Source of the DNA: Chitinophagales bacterium
GTDB lineage: Bacteria > Bacteroidota > Bacteroidia > Chitinophagales > Chitinophagaceae
Reading direction: 5' to 3'
DNA length: 64,000 bases
Assembly: GCA_013298665.1 (NCBI GenBank)
Contig: JAAFIK010000023.1
Coordinates: 1-64,000, forward strand
Both the position numbers and the translations under genes were made by a program. The number at the start of each line of letters is the position of its first letter. Within the stretch, counting starts at the first letter, position 1. Under the pieces are notes generated by a model. That model saw nothing but the letters and a program-made list of their open reading frames with translations, searched no databases and was not told the origin of the DNA. Shown piece by piece: positions 8,415 through 16,471 of the stretch.

Positions 8415-8453
8415 ATAAAAAACCGGTCATGGCCACACAATGGCCTTAACCGG
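8415..8453 (-). terminator. Terminator between DUF3098 gene and uppP
   Basis: Reading the minus strand: CCGGTTAAGGCCA, loop TTGTG, TGGCCATGACCGG, then TTTTTT. The stem is near-perfect and the T run is in the right place to end minus-strand transcription from the ftsX-DUF3098 pair. Confidence 0.75.
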
Positions 8454-8484
8454 AAAGCTGTTCAGTTTAGTAATTGATATGCAC

Positions 8485-8742
8485 TTACGCCTGTTTCTTA
8501 GGCTTACGCATGATGGCGAAAATCTCGATCACAAAACCTGTAATGATCAATATGGGGGCAATGGTGATGCGTGTGGTACTGTAGATGGAATTGTCGTCAA
8601 AATGGGTAATATCGCTGCTTTTGCCGCCTGCCATCAGGAAAAACCCTAAGGCCAGCACCACCAGGCCGATCAGCATCCATACATAATTGTCTTTACCAAA
8701 AAGGCTGTTAGAAGGCGTGGGGTCTTTTTTTATGATACTCAT
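8485..8742 (-). CDS. DUF3098 small membrane protein
   Basis: An 85-residue protein with a short polar N-terminus ending in LFGKDNYVWMLIGLVVLALGF and a second hydrophobic helix near the C-terminus (TIAPILIITGFVIEIFAIM), then a basic tail. The pattern and size fit DUF3098, found in Bacteroidetes next to ftsX. Function unknown; the fixed position suggests a link with FtsX or cell division. It lies 61 bp downstream of ftsX, and a terminator follows it. Confidence 0.88.
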   Translation of the reverse strand: MSIIKKDPTPSNSLFGKDNYVWMLIGLVVLALGFFLMAGGKSSDITHFDDNSIYSTTRITIAPILIITGFVIEIFAIMRKPKKQA

Positions 8743-8803
8743 GTACTGAAAATTGAGGATGCAATATACTTATTTTTTATTCCCGGAGTACCGGCATACC
8801 CGG

Positions 8804-9682
8804 TCAATACAAATCATCCAGTGTCATTTTAAGGTATTTCACCACCGACCGGTAGGTACTCACCACACTGATTAAAATGCCCAGCAATATAACGGCAACA
8901 GAGATCAGGATGAGGTTTTTATTGTCGCGTAAGGAGTTAAGATAAGGTACAAACTGCTCAGCCAGCCAGATGACACCAAAAAGAATGACAATCGCTACAA
9001 CACCGGCCAGCAGACCATTGATGACGGCCCGAACGGTTATCGGCTTGGCAATAAAGCCGCGTGTGGCACCTACCATTTGCATGGTTTTGATGATAAACCT
9101 GTTGCTGTACATGGCCAGGCGGATGGTATTGTCGATAGAAATGATCACAATTACACAAAGTATGATGGCCACCAATAGCACCACCAGCATAAAATTGCGG
9201 ATAAAGTTGCTGACATAAGTAACCGTTTGCAATGGATATTGAAATTCTGTGATGATGGTTCCAAACCTTTCCTTTAAAAGTGTTTCCAATTGCTGCAGGC
9301 TGTCTTTCTGCATATAGCCGGCCTTTACATAGAAATCTACACTCGCGGGTAAAGGGTTGAAATCAAGCATTTTTTTCCAGGAAGTATCGTTCTCTGCGCT
9401 GTATTTTTCTGCAGCCATCTCCTTGCTGGTATATTCGGGCTGGATGGCATAAGGCAAGGCAGCTACAAAGTCTTTGAGGCTGTCCACCTGCTTTTTGGCC
9501 GCTCCGGGAGCAATATAAGCGTGCAACTGGATGTTTTCCTTCATACGATCGCCCTGTTTACGTATACCCAGAAAAATCCAGGCTACGAAACCAAACAGAA
9601 AAAGTACCAATGCCACGCCGATAATGGCATAAGCATATGTGGGTTTACCGCGTTTTGAAGAAGACTTGCCAAATTGCGCCAT
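8804..9682 (-). CDS. ftsX: Cell division permease FtsX
   Basis: A 292-residue membrane protein: cytoplasmic N-terminus, one membrane helix (about residues 18-38), a periplasmic domain of about 120 residues, then three helices in an FtsX-type permease domain ending VSTYRSVVKYLKMTLDDLY. With the ATPase FtsE it controls peptidoglycan hydrolases at the division site. ftsE is not in the window. A promoter box lies at 9712-9719, and the leader has a hairpin with a T run just before the ATG. Confidence 0.9.
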   Translation of the reverse strand: MAQFGKSSSKRGKPTYAYAIIGVALVLFLFGFVAWIFLGIRKQGDRMKENIQLHAYIAPGAAKKQVDSLKDFVAALPYAIQPEYTSKEMAAEKYSAENDTSWKKMLDFNPLPASVDFYVKAGYMQKDSLQQLETLLKERFGTIITEFQYPLQTVTYVSNFIRNFMLVVLLVAIILCVIVIISIDNTIRLAMYSNRFIIKTMQMVGATRGFIAKPITVRAVINGLLAGVVAIVILFGVIWLAEQFVPYLNSLRDNKNLILISVAVILLGILISVVSTYRSVVKYLKMTLDDLY

Positions 9683-9684
9683 AA

Positions 9685-9719
9685 AAAAATACCCCGTTTA
9701 ATCGGGTGGGGCAAAAATA
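9685..9719 (-). promoter_or_regulatory. ftsX promoter box and leader hairpin
   Basis: On the minus strand TATTTTTG (9719 to 9712) fits TAnnTTTG. It is followed by CCCCACCCGATTAAACGGGG, which can fold as CCCG-ATTAAA-CGGG, then TATTTTTTT directly before ATG. This is terminator-like and might reduce read-through or mask the start, though T-rich leaders are common in this phylum. Confidence 0.45.
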
Positions 9720-9992
9720 ACGCATTTGCCTTTGTAAAACGTATTTTTTAGTTACGACTTTAACGTAACCCTAACATAAGCCTGTAATGCTTATTTTTGC
9801 TGCGCTTTGAACGACTGCTCTGCCGTAGAAACAGGGTAAGGGCTTTTATGTTTACACCATGGCAGCCCTTGCGGGATTTGTTGTTGCAGGACTTTTTTAC
9901 AGCAAATTCCTTGCGGAATTTGGCCGTAAGCAGTGAAAAACGCAATACAATGGCATAGCGATCATTATTCAAACTGTTGACTAAAAAATATT
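9720..9992. other. Divergent ftsX/leuS intergenic region with leuS promoter and a small hairpin
   Basis: TATTTTTG at 9792-9799 on the plus strand fits the promoter consensus and would give leuS a leader of about 185 bases. CAAATTCC-TTGC-GGAATTTG (9903-9922) is a perfect 8-bp hairpin in that leader. A 70-codon minus-strand frame (9760-9972) is very basic and resembles nothing known, so it is not called. Confidence 0.45.
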
Positions 9993-12761
9993 ATGGACTA
10001 TCAATTCAGAACGATTGAACAGAAATGGCAGCAATACTGGAAAGACCACGCGAGTTATCAGGTAAGCAACCAGTGTGAAAAACCCAAATTTTATGTACTG
10101 GATATGTTTCCTTACCCGAGCGGGGCCGGATTGCATGTAGGGCATCCGCTTGGGTATATAGCCAGTGATATTTATGCACGGTACAAAAGGCTCAAAGGGT
10201 ATAACGTACTGCACCCCATGGGTTTCGACAGTTTTGGCCTGCCTGCCGAGCAGTACGCCATTGAAACGGGGCAGCACCCGGCTACTACAACCGCCAACAA
10301 CATTACCACTTTCCGGAACCAGTTGGATAAAATCGGCTTCTGCTACGACTGGAGCCGTGAGGTCAGAACCAGCGATCCGGGTTATTATAAATGGACACAG
10401 TGGCTTTTTCTTCATTTATTCAACAGTTGGTACAACCGCCGGGCAGGCAAAGCCGAACCATTGACTACCCTTACTGACGCCTTTGCAAGCGCGGGCAGCG
10501 ATGGTGCGGGTTACCTGCAGCCCGGTATCCCTCCTTTTACAGCTACCGACTGGCAGCAGTACGACCATAAAACCCAACAAGATATCCTGATGGCCTACAG
10601 GCTCGCCTTTAGTACTTACGGCGAAGTCAACTGGTGCGAAGCACTTGGCACCGTACTCGCCAACGATGAGGTGGTTAATGGCCTGAGTGAAAGAGGAGGC
10701 CATCCCGTTGTCAGGAAGAAAATGCGCCAATGGTACCTCCGCATTACCGAATACGCCGATCGGCTGCTTGAAGGGCTGGAGACGGTGCAGTTCAGCGAAC
10801 CGATGAAGGAAATGCAGCGCAACTGGATCGGTAAAAGCCAGGGTGCAGAGATGAGCTTTGCCGTTGCCGGTCAGCCGGAGGGAACAACCATAAAAGTATA
10901 TACCACCCGCCCGGATACCATTTTCGGGGTAGACTTTATGGTACTGGCACCCGAACATGAACTTGTAGCACAACTCACCACAGCCGGGCAGCGGGCAGCG
11001 ATTGACGAATACCTCGGATATGTTGAAAGCCGCAGCGAGCGCGAGCGCATGAGCGAGGTAAAACAGGTAACCGGTTGCTTCACCGGCGCCTATGCCATTA
11101 ATCCTCTCAGCGGTCGGCAGATACCCATCTGGATCGCCGAATATGTACTCGCAGGTTATGGTACAGGAGCCATTATGGCTGTACCCTGTGGCGACCAGCG
11201 CGACCATAGTTTTGCTGAACATTTTGCGATTCCCATCACCAATATCATCGGCAGCCACTACAACGGTCATGAAGCCAATCCCACCAAAGATGCCATACTG
11301 GAAAAATCGGGTTTTCTCAATGGGATGCTGATGAAAGACGCCATCGGGTTTGCCATCGACCGGCTGGAAGCGGATGGTATCGGGCAACGTAAAGTGAATT
11401 ACCGGATGCGCGACGCGGGCTTCAGCCGCCAGCGCTATTGGGGCGAGCCCTTTCCCATTACCTGGCAGGATGGTGTAGCCGTTGCCATGGATGCATCCGC
11501 GCTGCCGCTTGAGTTGCCATTTGTGAAAAACTATGGACCGGGGCCGGAGGGAGAAGGGCCACTGGCCAATATTACTGAATGGACAACACAGGGTAGCCAC
11601 AGGCGTGAAACCTCAACAATGCCGGGTTATGCAGGGTCGTCCTGGTATTTTCTCCGGTATATGGATCCGCACAATACCAACAGCTTTTGCGACCGGGCGG
11701 TGAGTGATTACTGGGGACAGGTAGATGTATATATCGGCGGTACCGAACACGCCGTAGGACACCTGCTTTACAGCCGTATGTGGACCAAAGTCTGCTTTGA
11801 CCTCGGCCTTATCGGTTTTGACGAGCCCTTCCGGAAATTGGTCAACCAGGGCATGATACAGGGGTCTTCACGCTTTGTTTACCGGGTGCGCGAAACCAGG
11901 CAGTTTGTTTCCGCTGGCCTGAAAGACCAGTATGAAACAGACCGCATACACGCAGATGTAAATATTGTTGATGGTGTTGAACTGGACACCGCTGCTTTCC
12001 GGCAATGGAAACCCGAATATGCAGATGCCACATTTATTCTGGAAGACGGGAAGTATATCTGTGGCGTGGAAACAGAAAAAATGTCCAAATCCAAATACAA
12101 TACGGTTAATCCTGATGTATTGGTGGAAAAATATGGTGCCGATACCTTCCGTATGTACGAGATGTTTCTCGGGCCGGTAGAGATGAGTAAACCATGGGAT
12201 ACCAAAGGTATTGAAGGCGTACACCGTTTTCTGCGCAAACTCTGGCGCCTCTTTTTTGATGAAACAAAAGGGAGGGTATGGGTAGATGTGCCTGCCACGG
12301 ATGCCGAACAGAAAATCCTGCACAAAACCATCCGGAAGATAGAAGGGGATACAGAAAACTTCTCTTTCAATACAGCCGTGAGTGCTTTTATGGTTTGTGT
12401 AAATGAACTGGCAGAAGCCAATTGTCATAAAAAAGATATCCTTGGGCCATTACTGGTATTGCTTACGCCCTACGCGCCGCACATCAGCGAAGAACTCTGG
12501 CAGGTGCTGGGCAATACGGGCAGCATACTTGATGCCGCCTACCCGGTACTGGATGAGCAATACCTGGCAGAAACGGAGAAAGAATACCCCATCTCTGTGA
12601 ATGGTAAGGTGCGTACCAATATCCGGATCGCCACCGACCTGAAACAAGCCGATGTGGAGCAGGTTGTGCTGAACAATGAAGTGGTGCAGAAATGGCTGGA
12701 AGGCAAGCCGCCCAAAAGGATTGTATTTGTACCCAACCGTATGGTGAATATTGTAATTTAA
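9993..12761 (+). CDS. leuS: Leucyl-tRNA synthetase
   Basis: A 922-residue class I aminoacyl-tRNA synthetase that charges tRNA-Leu. The HIGH motif is HVGH at residues 48-51 and the KMSKS motif is complete at about residue 696 (EKMSKSKYN). Between them lies the CP1 editing domain (about residues 220-430, with the YTTRPDTIFG and GTGAIMAVPCGDQRD motifs). The segment between catalytic halves with MIQGSSRFVYRV and DGKYICGVETEKMSKS is the usual Bacteroidetes form. The C-terminal anticodon and tail domains are complete, ending KPPKRIVFVPNRMVNIVI. Matching tRNA-Leu genes are at 27903 and 30802. Confidence 0.97.
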   Translation: MDYQFRTIEQKWQQYWKDHASYQVSNQCEKPKFYVLDMFPYPSGAGLHVGHPLGYIASDIYARYKRLKGYNVLHPMGFDSFGLPAEQYAIETGQHPATTTANNITTFRNQLDKIGFCYDWSREVRTSDPGYYKWTQWLFLHLFNSWYNRRAGKAEPLTTLTDAFASAGSDGAGYLQPGIPPFTATDWQQYDHKTQQDILMAYRLAFSTYGEVNWCEALGTVLANDEVVNGLSERGGHPVVRKKMRQWYLRITEYADRLLEGLETVQFSEPMKEMQRNWIGKSQGAEMSFAVAGQPEGTTIKVYTTRPDTIFGVDFMVLAPEHELVAQLTTAGQRAAIDEYLGYVESRSERERMSEVKQVTGCFTGAYAINPLSGRQIPIWIAEYVLAGYGTGAIMAVPCGDQRDHSFAEHFAIPITNIIGSHYNGHEANPTKDAILEKSGFLNGMLMKDAIGFAIDRLEADGIGQRKVNYRMRDAGFSRQRYWGEPFPITWQDGVAVAMDASALPLELPFVKNYGPGPEGEGPLANITEWTTQGSHRRETSTMPGYAGSSWYFLRYMDPHNTNSFCDRAVSDYWGQVDVYIGGTEHAVGHLLYSRMWTKVCFDLGLIGFDEPFRKLVNQGMIQGSSRFVYRVRETRQFVSAGLKDQYETDRIHADVNIVDGVELDTAAFRQWKPEYADATFILEDGKYICGVETEKMSKSKYNTVNPDVLVEKYGADTFRMYEMFLGPVEMSKPWDTKGIEGVHRFLRKLWRLFFDETKGRVWVDVPATDAEQKILHKTIRKIEGDTENFSFNTAVSAFMVCVNELAEANCHKKDILGPLLVLLTPYAPHISEELWQVLGNTGSILDAAYPVLDEQYLAETEKEYPISVNGKVRTNIRIATDLKQADVEQVVLNNEVVQKWLEGKPPKRIVFVPNRMVNIVI

Positions 12762-12805
12762 AATACGGCTGGGGCGCAAAGCCTGCGCTTCAGCATGCCA
12801 TCATT

Positions 12806-13267
12806 ATGTATACAACAAACCGGTTCCCCCACTGGCTTATTGCCGGGCAGGCTTTCCTGCTCTCCCTGCTGATCACCTGGTGGTTTATCCGGGAGGCAAC
12901 GCTGTATACCAATACTGCACAACAGTTGCTCTCCTGCACAATTGCCGGCGCCAAATGGATGGTGCACATTGCGGCCGCCCTGCTCCTGCTGGGGGACAAA
13001 GCAGGTTTTTTTATCCGGCAGATCGCCAATACCTGTCTTACCGGTTCATTGTTCCTGTTGCCTTACTGTCTGCTGTCCTGGTTGGCCGGCATCCGCAACA
13101 ATACTTTTTTCCTTGCGTCGCTCATCGGTGCAGTTGCGGTGATGATTGTGGTTTATGCCATCGGGGTAAAACGGGCAGCACTCCCCTTGCGCTGGTGGCT
13201 GGCCTGGCTGTGTACACTGCTCATAGCCATACTTTCCCAACTGCATTTTGTATTTCATGTATGGTAA
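12806..13267 (+). CDS. Hypothetical integral membrane protein
   Basis: A 153-residue protein made almost entirely of four or five hydrophobic helices (for example IAGQAFLLSLLITWWFI and LTGSLFLLPYCLLSWL). The frame is open further upstream into leuS, but ATG at 12806 (MYTTNRFPHWLI) lies just after the leuS stop and gives a natural start. No family was recognised and no polar functional motif is seen. It is probably transcribed with leuS, 44 bp upstream. Confidence 0.7.
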   Translation: MYTTNRFPHWLIAGQAFLLSLLITWWFIREATLYTNTAQQLLSCTIAGAKWMVHIAAALLLLGDKAGFFIRQIANTCLTGSLFLLPYCLLSWLAGIRNNTFFLASLIGAVAVMIVVYAIGVKRAALPLRWWLAWLCTLLIAILSQLHFVFHVW

Positions 13268-13291
13268 GCCGGGGGCTTTACTTCAACTCGA

Positions 13292-13387
13292 ATTTTGCAG
13301 CCCACTGCAAAATCAGGGTTCAACAAAATAACCGGAATTGTATAATCTTTCGCATCTTTAAACCTGAATTTTGCAAACGCAAAATTC
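13292..13387. repeat. Two ATTTTGCA palindromes
   Basis: ATTTTGCAG-CCCA-CTGCAAAAT (13292-13313) and GAATTTTGC-AAAC-GCAAAATTC (13366-13387) are perfect hairpins with 9-bp stems and 4-base loops, 52 bp apart, between a membrane-protein gene and an AraC-type gene. A related one lies at 2306-2335. They may end transcription or serve as binding sites for the regulator that follows. Confidence 0.7.
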
Positions 13388-13433
13388 ACCTCCGGTGCTT
13401 TCAGTACCGATTTTTTAGTTATCCGGTCTCATT

Positions 13434-14711
13434 ATGCTTTTTGAATTTAATGTACGCAGCGGTGTATTACTGCTCTTCTTTATCATCGGCCTTGTTTACA
13501 CCTTGTTACTCTGGCGGCGGGGTCTGCGAACGCAATCCATGGCAGACCGGTGGCTGGGCACCTTCATGGGTTTATGCGTACTCTATATGTTACCCTGGAT
13601 GGTTGGTTTTGCCGGTTGGTACAATACCCAATATCCCTTTTACCGCGACCTGCTTTTTTACACCCCCTTCCAGCACCAGCTCTTTTTTGGCCCCGTCATT
13701 TACTTTTACGTCAAAACCCTCCTCAATGCCGGGTTTCGTTTCCAGCGGGCAGATTACCGCCATTTTATACCCGGTACTGTATACCTGCTCTGGTGTATAG
13801 TGGTGGTGGTGGTGGATAAACTGGTACTGCACCGGTATATGCTTATGAACGGAGAAAACGACCCCGATTTTGATACCTGGTACCAGGTGCTCGGTCTCGT
13901 CAGCATGATGGTTTACTTGTTTGCAGCACTGCGTTACTATTACCAGTACCGTCGGTATACCTACCAGGTATTGTCTTATGCAGACGCGGTAGGGTTTACC
14001 TGGGTGCGCAATTTCCTGTTCGCTTTCAGCAGTTTCCTGTTGATCACCATCCTGCTGCAGGTACTCAACGGGCTCAGCAGCGTGGGGCTTATACCCACTA
14101 TTGAATATTGGGACACCTGGTGGTATTTCCTGCTTTTTGCTTTTATTTACTATTATATTGGTGTATCGGGCTACAACAATGCCATAGAATCCAGCATTGG
14201 CCGCCGCCTGATGAAGCGGCAGGCCGGTCACGAACAAAGACCCGCACTTGGTTATAGCAGTACAGGCAGGGAAAAAAGTTTTTTTACCGGTTTTGCCGAA
14301 GACCTTGAATTTACCGAAGTCGCGGAAAACCCGGAACCGGATATGCTGTGGCTTTTGCCCGGGAAAGAAAAAGGCGAAGATCCCGAAACAGGGGCATGGA
14401 AAGAAAAGGTTGCCCGGGCGATGACGGAGGAAGCGCTGTATAAAAAACCAGACCTCAGCCTTGGAGAGTTGGCCCGTCACCTGCAAACCAATACCTCTAC
14501 CCTTTCACGCATCATCAATACGGGTTTTGGTAAAAACTTCAACGACTTTGTCAATACCTACCGGGTAAGCGCAGTGGAAGAGATGCTCAAAGCAGATGCG
14601 TGGCAGCATTTTACCATCATGTCTATCGCCTATGAAGCCGGATTCAACTCGAAAGCCACGTTCAACAGGGCATTCAAAAAGATGACCGGCAGAAATCCCA
14701 GCACCCGTTGA
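13434..14711 (+). CDS. Membrane-tethered AraC-family transcriptional regulator
   Basis: A 425-residue protein. The first ~250 residues form about seven hydrophobic helices, typical of the Bacteroidetes AraC regulators with a 7TM-like sensor. A linker rich in charged residues follows (about 255-320). The last ~100 residues are the two helix-turn-helix motifs of AraC: LSLGELARHLQTNTSTLSRIIN and the second with SIAYEAGFNSKATFNRAFKKMTG. It probably senses a signal at the membrane. Target genes are unknown; the palindromes immediately upstream (13292-13387) could be its own operator, which is inference. Confidence 0.88.
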   Translation: MLFEFNVRSGVLLLFFIIGLVYTLLLWRRGLRTQSMADRWLGTFMGLCVLYMLPWMVGFAGWYNTQYPFYRDLLFYTPFQHQLFFGPVIYFYVKTLLNAGFRFQRADYRHFIPGTVYLLWCIVVVVVDKLVLHRYMLMNGENDPDFDTWYQVLGLVSMMVYLFAALRYYYQYRRYTYQVLSYADAVGFTWVRNFLFAFSSFLLITILLQVLNGLSSVGLIPTIEYWDTWWYFLLFAFIYYYIGVSGYNNAIESSIGRRLMKRQAGHEQRPALGYSSTGREKSFFTGFAEDLEFTEVAENPEPDMLWLLPGKEKGEDPETGAWKEKVARAMTEEALYKKPDLSLGELARHLQTNTSTLSRIINTGFGKNFNDFVNTYRVSAVEEMLKADAWQHFTIMSIAYEAGFNSKATFNRAFKKMTGRNPSTR

Positions 14712-14774
14712 GTAAATAATGTTAAAAAAGAGGTGCTGACATATCCTGTCTGACCACTGTTTTAAATAATTTGC

Positions 14775-14782
14775 TATATTTG
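14775..14782 (+). promoter_or_regulatory. greA promoter box
   Basis: TATATTTG fits TAnnTTTG. Transcription would start near 14789, giving a leader of about 90 bases that contains the terminator-like hairpin at 14791. Confidence 0.65.
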
Positions 14783-14790
14783 TATTAATG

Positions 14791-14827
14791 CAACGCTTCA
14801 GCAAAACTGGGGCGTTGTATTTTTTTT
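14791..14827 (+). terminator. Terminator-like hairpin inside the greA leader
   Basis: CAACGC (14791-14796) pairs with GCGTTG (14812-14817), with an extra inner CAG/CTG pairing, followed by TA and seven T (14820-14827). It lies after the promoter box and before the greA start at 14879, so it could end transcription early and release a ~40-base RNA. The upstream AraC gene ends at 14711, so it could also serve as that gene's terminator. Confidence 0.65.
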
Positions 14828-14878
14828 CTCATCCCCAAACGCAGAAAGGGGGTAGTGTAAACATTAAAAGTGGATTTT

Positions 14879-15352
14879 ATGAGTGGGACAAATTATGTAA
14901 CACAATACACATTTGAACAAATGAAAGCGGAACTGCAGCACATGAAAGGTGTGGAAAGACCTGCTGCCAGCCGGGCCATTGCAGAAGCCCGGGAAAAAGG
15001 TGATCTCAAAGAAAATGCTGAATACGATGCGGCAAAAGAAGCCCAGGGTATGCTTGAAGCCAAAATCAAACAATTGGAGGGTATAATTGCTACCGCCAGA
15101 ATTGTAGATGAAAACAATATCGATACCAGTAAGGTAAGCATACTCACCCGGGTTACCCTCACCAACCTGGGTACCAAAAAAACGGTTACCTACCAGATCG
15201 TTTCCGAAAAAGAAGCCGATCTGAAACTGGGTAAAATATCCGTCACCTCGCCCATTGGTAAAGGCTTACTGGGCAAAGCCGTGGGCGATATCAGCGAGGT
15301 ACAGGCGCCTGCGGGTATACTCAGGTTCAAGGTGGAGAAAATTGAAATCTGA
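14879..15352 (+). CDS. greA: Transcription elongation factor GreA
   Basis: A 157-residue protein that rescues backtracked RNA polymerase by stimulating cleavage of the nascent transcript. The N-terminal coiled coil carries the conserved ARExGDLKENAEYDAAKEAQG tip with the acidic Asp and Glu needed for cleavage; the C-terminal domain ends SVTSPIGKGLLGKAVGDISEVQAPAGILRFKVEKIEI. ATG at 14879 (MSGTNYVTQYTFEQM) matches other Bacteroidetes GreA starts better than ATG at 14870. Its leader holds a terminator-like hairpin. The HIT gene follows after 57 bp. Confidence 0.96.
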   Translation: MSGTNYVTQYTFEQMKAELQHMKGVERPAASRAIAEAREKGDLKENAEYDAAKEAQGMLEAKIKQLEGIIATARIVDENNIDTSKVSILTRVTLTNLGTKKTVTYQIVSEKEADLKLGKISVTSPIGKGLLGKAVGDISEVQAPAGILRFKVEKIEI

Positions 15353-15409
15353 TTGGCCGGAAAAGCGGGTCAGATCCGGGCGCAACATTAACCGATAAAA
15401 CATGAAAAG

Positions 15410-15808
15410 ATGACCATTTTTTCAAAAATCATTGCCGGACAGATTCCGGCTTACAAAATAGCCGAAGACGACCATTTCTTTGCATTTCTGGATATTTTTC
15501 CGCTGGTGAGGGGACATGTACTCGTAGTGCCCAAAAACGAGACCGATCAGTTTTTCGACCTGCCCGACGTCTATCTGGGCAATATCCTCCTTTTTGCCCA
15601 ACCGATTGCCAAAGCTATTGAAAAGGCTTTCCCCTGCAACCGTTGCGGTATCAGTGTTGTAGGCCTGGAAGTGCCACATGCCCATCTGCACCTGCTCCCC
15701 ATCAACAATGCCGATGACCTGAATTTTACCCGGCACAAACTAAAACTATCCCCGGAAGCCTTACAGGATGTACAGACCAGGTTACTAAGCGCTTTACAGG
15801 AACAATAA
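15410..15808 (+). CDS. HIT family protein (histidine-triad nucleotide hydrolase)
   Basis: A 132-residue protein starting TIFSKIIAGQIPAYKIAED, the usual opening of Hint-type HIT proteins. The triad motif HAHLHLLP places His90, His92 and His94, the central one being the nucleophile in studied members, which split nucleoside phosphoramidates or AMP-lysine. Cytoplasmic. It follows greA closely and may be co-transcribed. Confidence 0.93.
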   Translation: MTIFSKIIAGQIPAYKIAEDDHFFAFLDIFPLVRGHVLVVPKNETDQFFDLPDVYLGNILLFAQPIAKAIEKAFPCNRCGISVVGLEVPHAHLHLLPINNADDLNFTRHKLKLSPEALQDVQTRLLSALQEQ

Positions 15809-15895
15809 ATCCGGCAACGGTAACAGGGTATTTCTGCCAGTTATCAGCAGACATACACGCTGATCGCCATTATCAACACAGTTACACAATAATAA

Positions 15896-15926
15896 TTGGC
15901 TGAAATGCAGTGACATCCTACCTTTG
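15896..15926 (+). promoter_or_regulatory. Promoter of the 15959 lipoprotein gene
   Basis: TTG at 15896-15898 and TACCTTTG at 15919-15926 with 20 bases between match the Bacteroidetes -33/-7 pattern well. The start codon lies 32 bases after the -7 box. Confidence 0.65.
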
Positions 15927-15958
15927 CACTGATATCTTAAACACTTTAAAAAAGAAAA

Positions 15959-16399
15959 ATGAAAAAAATGTTACGTACGGCTGCTTGTGCAGCCATTGCC
16001 GCACTTGCACTGGGTGCCTGCAAAAAATCAAGTTCAAAATCTAAAACAGAACTGCTCACCCAGGCCAACTGGAAAATAGTTGCCCAGCAGGAAAAGTCTT
16101 CTGCTACAGCCGCCTGGGGCGCCAATATTTATCTTGCTGCACCGGCCTGCGAAAAAGATAATTTCGTTACATTCAAAACGCCCAATGTATTTGAACTTAA
16201 CGAAGGTGCTACCAAATGCTTTGCTGCTGATCCGCAAATCGAAACCGGTGTATGGGCATTTGCAGAAAACGAAACCAAACTGAACGTGGATGGCGATATC
16301 GCCACTATTGTACAATTAGACGAAGGTACACTCGTACTTCAATCACAGGATACTTTTGGTGGTGTTACCACGTATTCATTAACTACCTTATCGCATTAA
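15959..16399 (+). CDS. Lipocalin-like lipoprotein, hypothetical
   Basis: A 146-residue protein with a lipoprotein signal (MKKMLRTAACAAIAALALGAC, cysteine at residue 21) and then a Lys/Ser-rich spacer. The body (TQANWKIVAQQEKSS...VFELNEGATKCF...LVLQSQDTFGGVTTYSLTTL) has the layout of small lipocalin-like Bacteroidetes lipoproteins, in which a LLTxxxWK stretch opens the barrel. It is probably exposed to the periplasm or the surface; no ligand can be inferred. It has its own promoter and a strong two-way terminator. Confidence 0.78.
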   Translation: MKKMLRTAACAAIAALALGACKKSSSKSKTELLTQANWKIVAQQEKSSATAAWGANIYLAAPACEKDNFVTFKTPNVFELNEGATKCFAADPQIETGVWAFAENETKLNVDGDIATIVQLDEGTLVLQSQDTFGGVTTYSLTTLSH

Positions 16400-16417
16400 T
16401 ACCATTGCGGTCATCAT

Positions 16418-16453
16418 ATTAAAAAAGCGGCTCAGGTGAGCCGCTTTTTTAAT
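16418..16453. terminator. Bidirectional terminator
   Basis: ATTAAAAAAGCGGCTCA (16418-16434), loop GG, TGAGCCGCTTTTTTAAT (16437-16453). The stem is perfect and flanked by A and T runs, so it ends both the lipoprotein gene (plus) and the alpha/beta hydrolase gene (minus). Confidence 0.92.
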
Positions 16454-16471
16454 ATATCCTTTTCTGTTGCA

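Noticed and set aside
9760..9972. 70-codon minus-strand frame between ftsX and leuS
   Set aside because: Very basic composition, no family likeness; it covers the leuS promoter box and leader hairpin on the other strand.
13590..14486. Long minus-strand frame of 298 codons opposite the AraC gene
   Set aside because: Shadow of a clear AraC-family gene; no family motifs.
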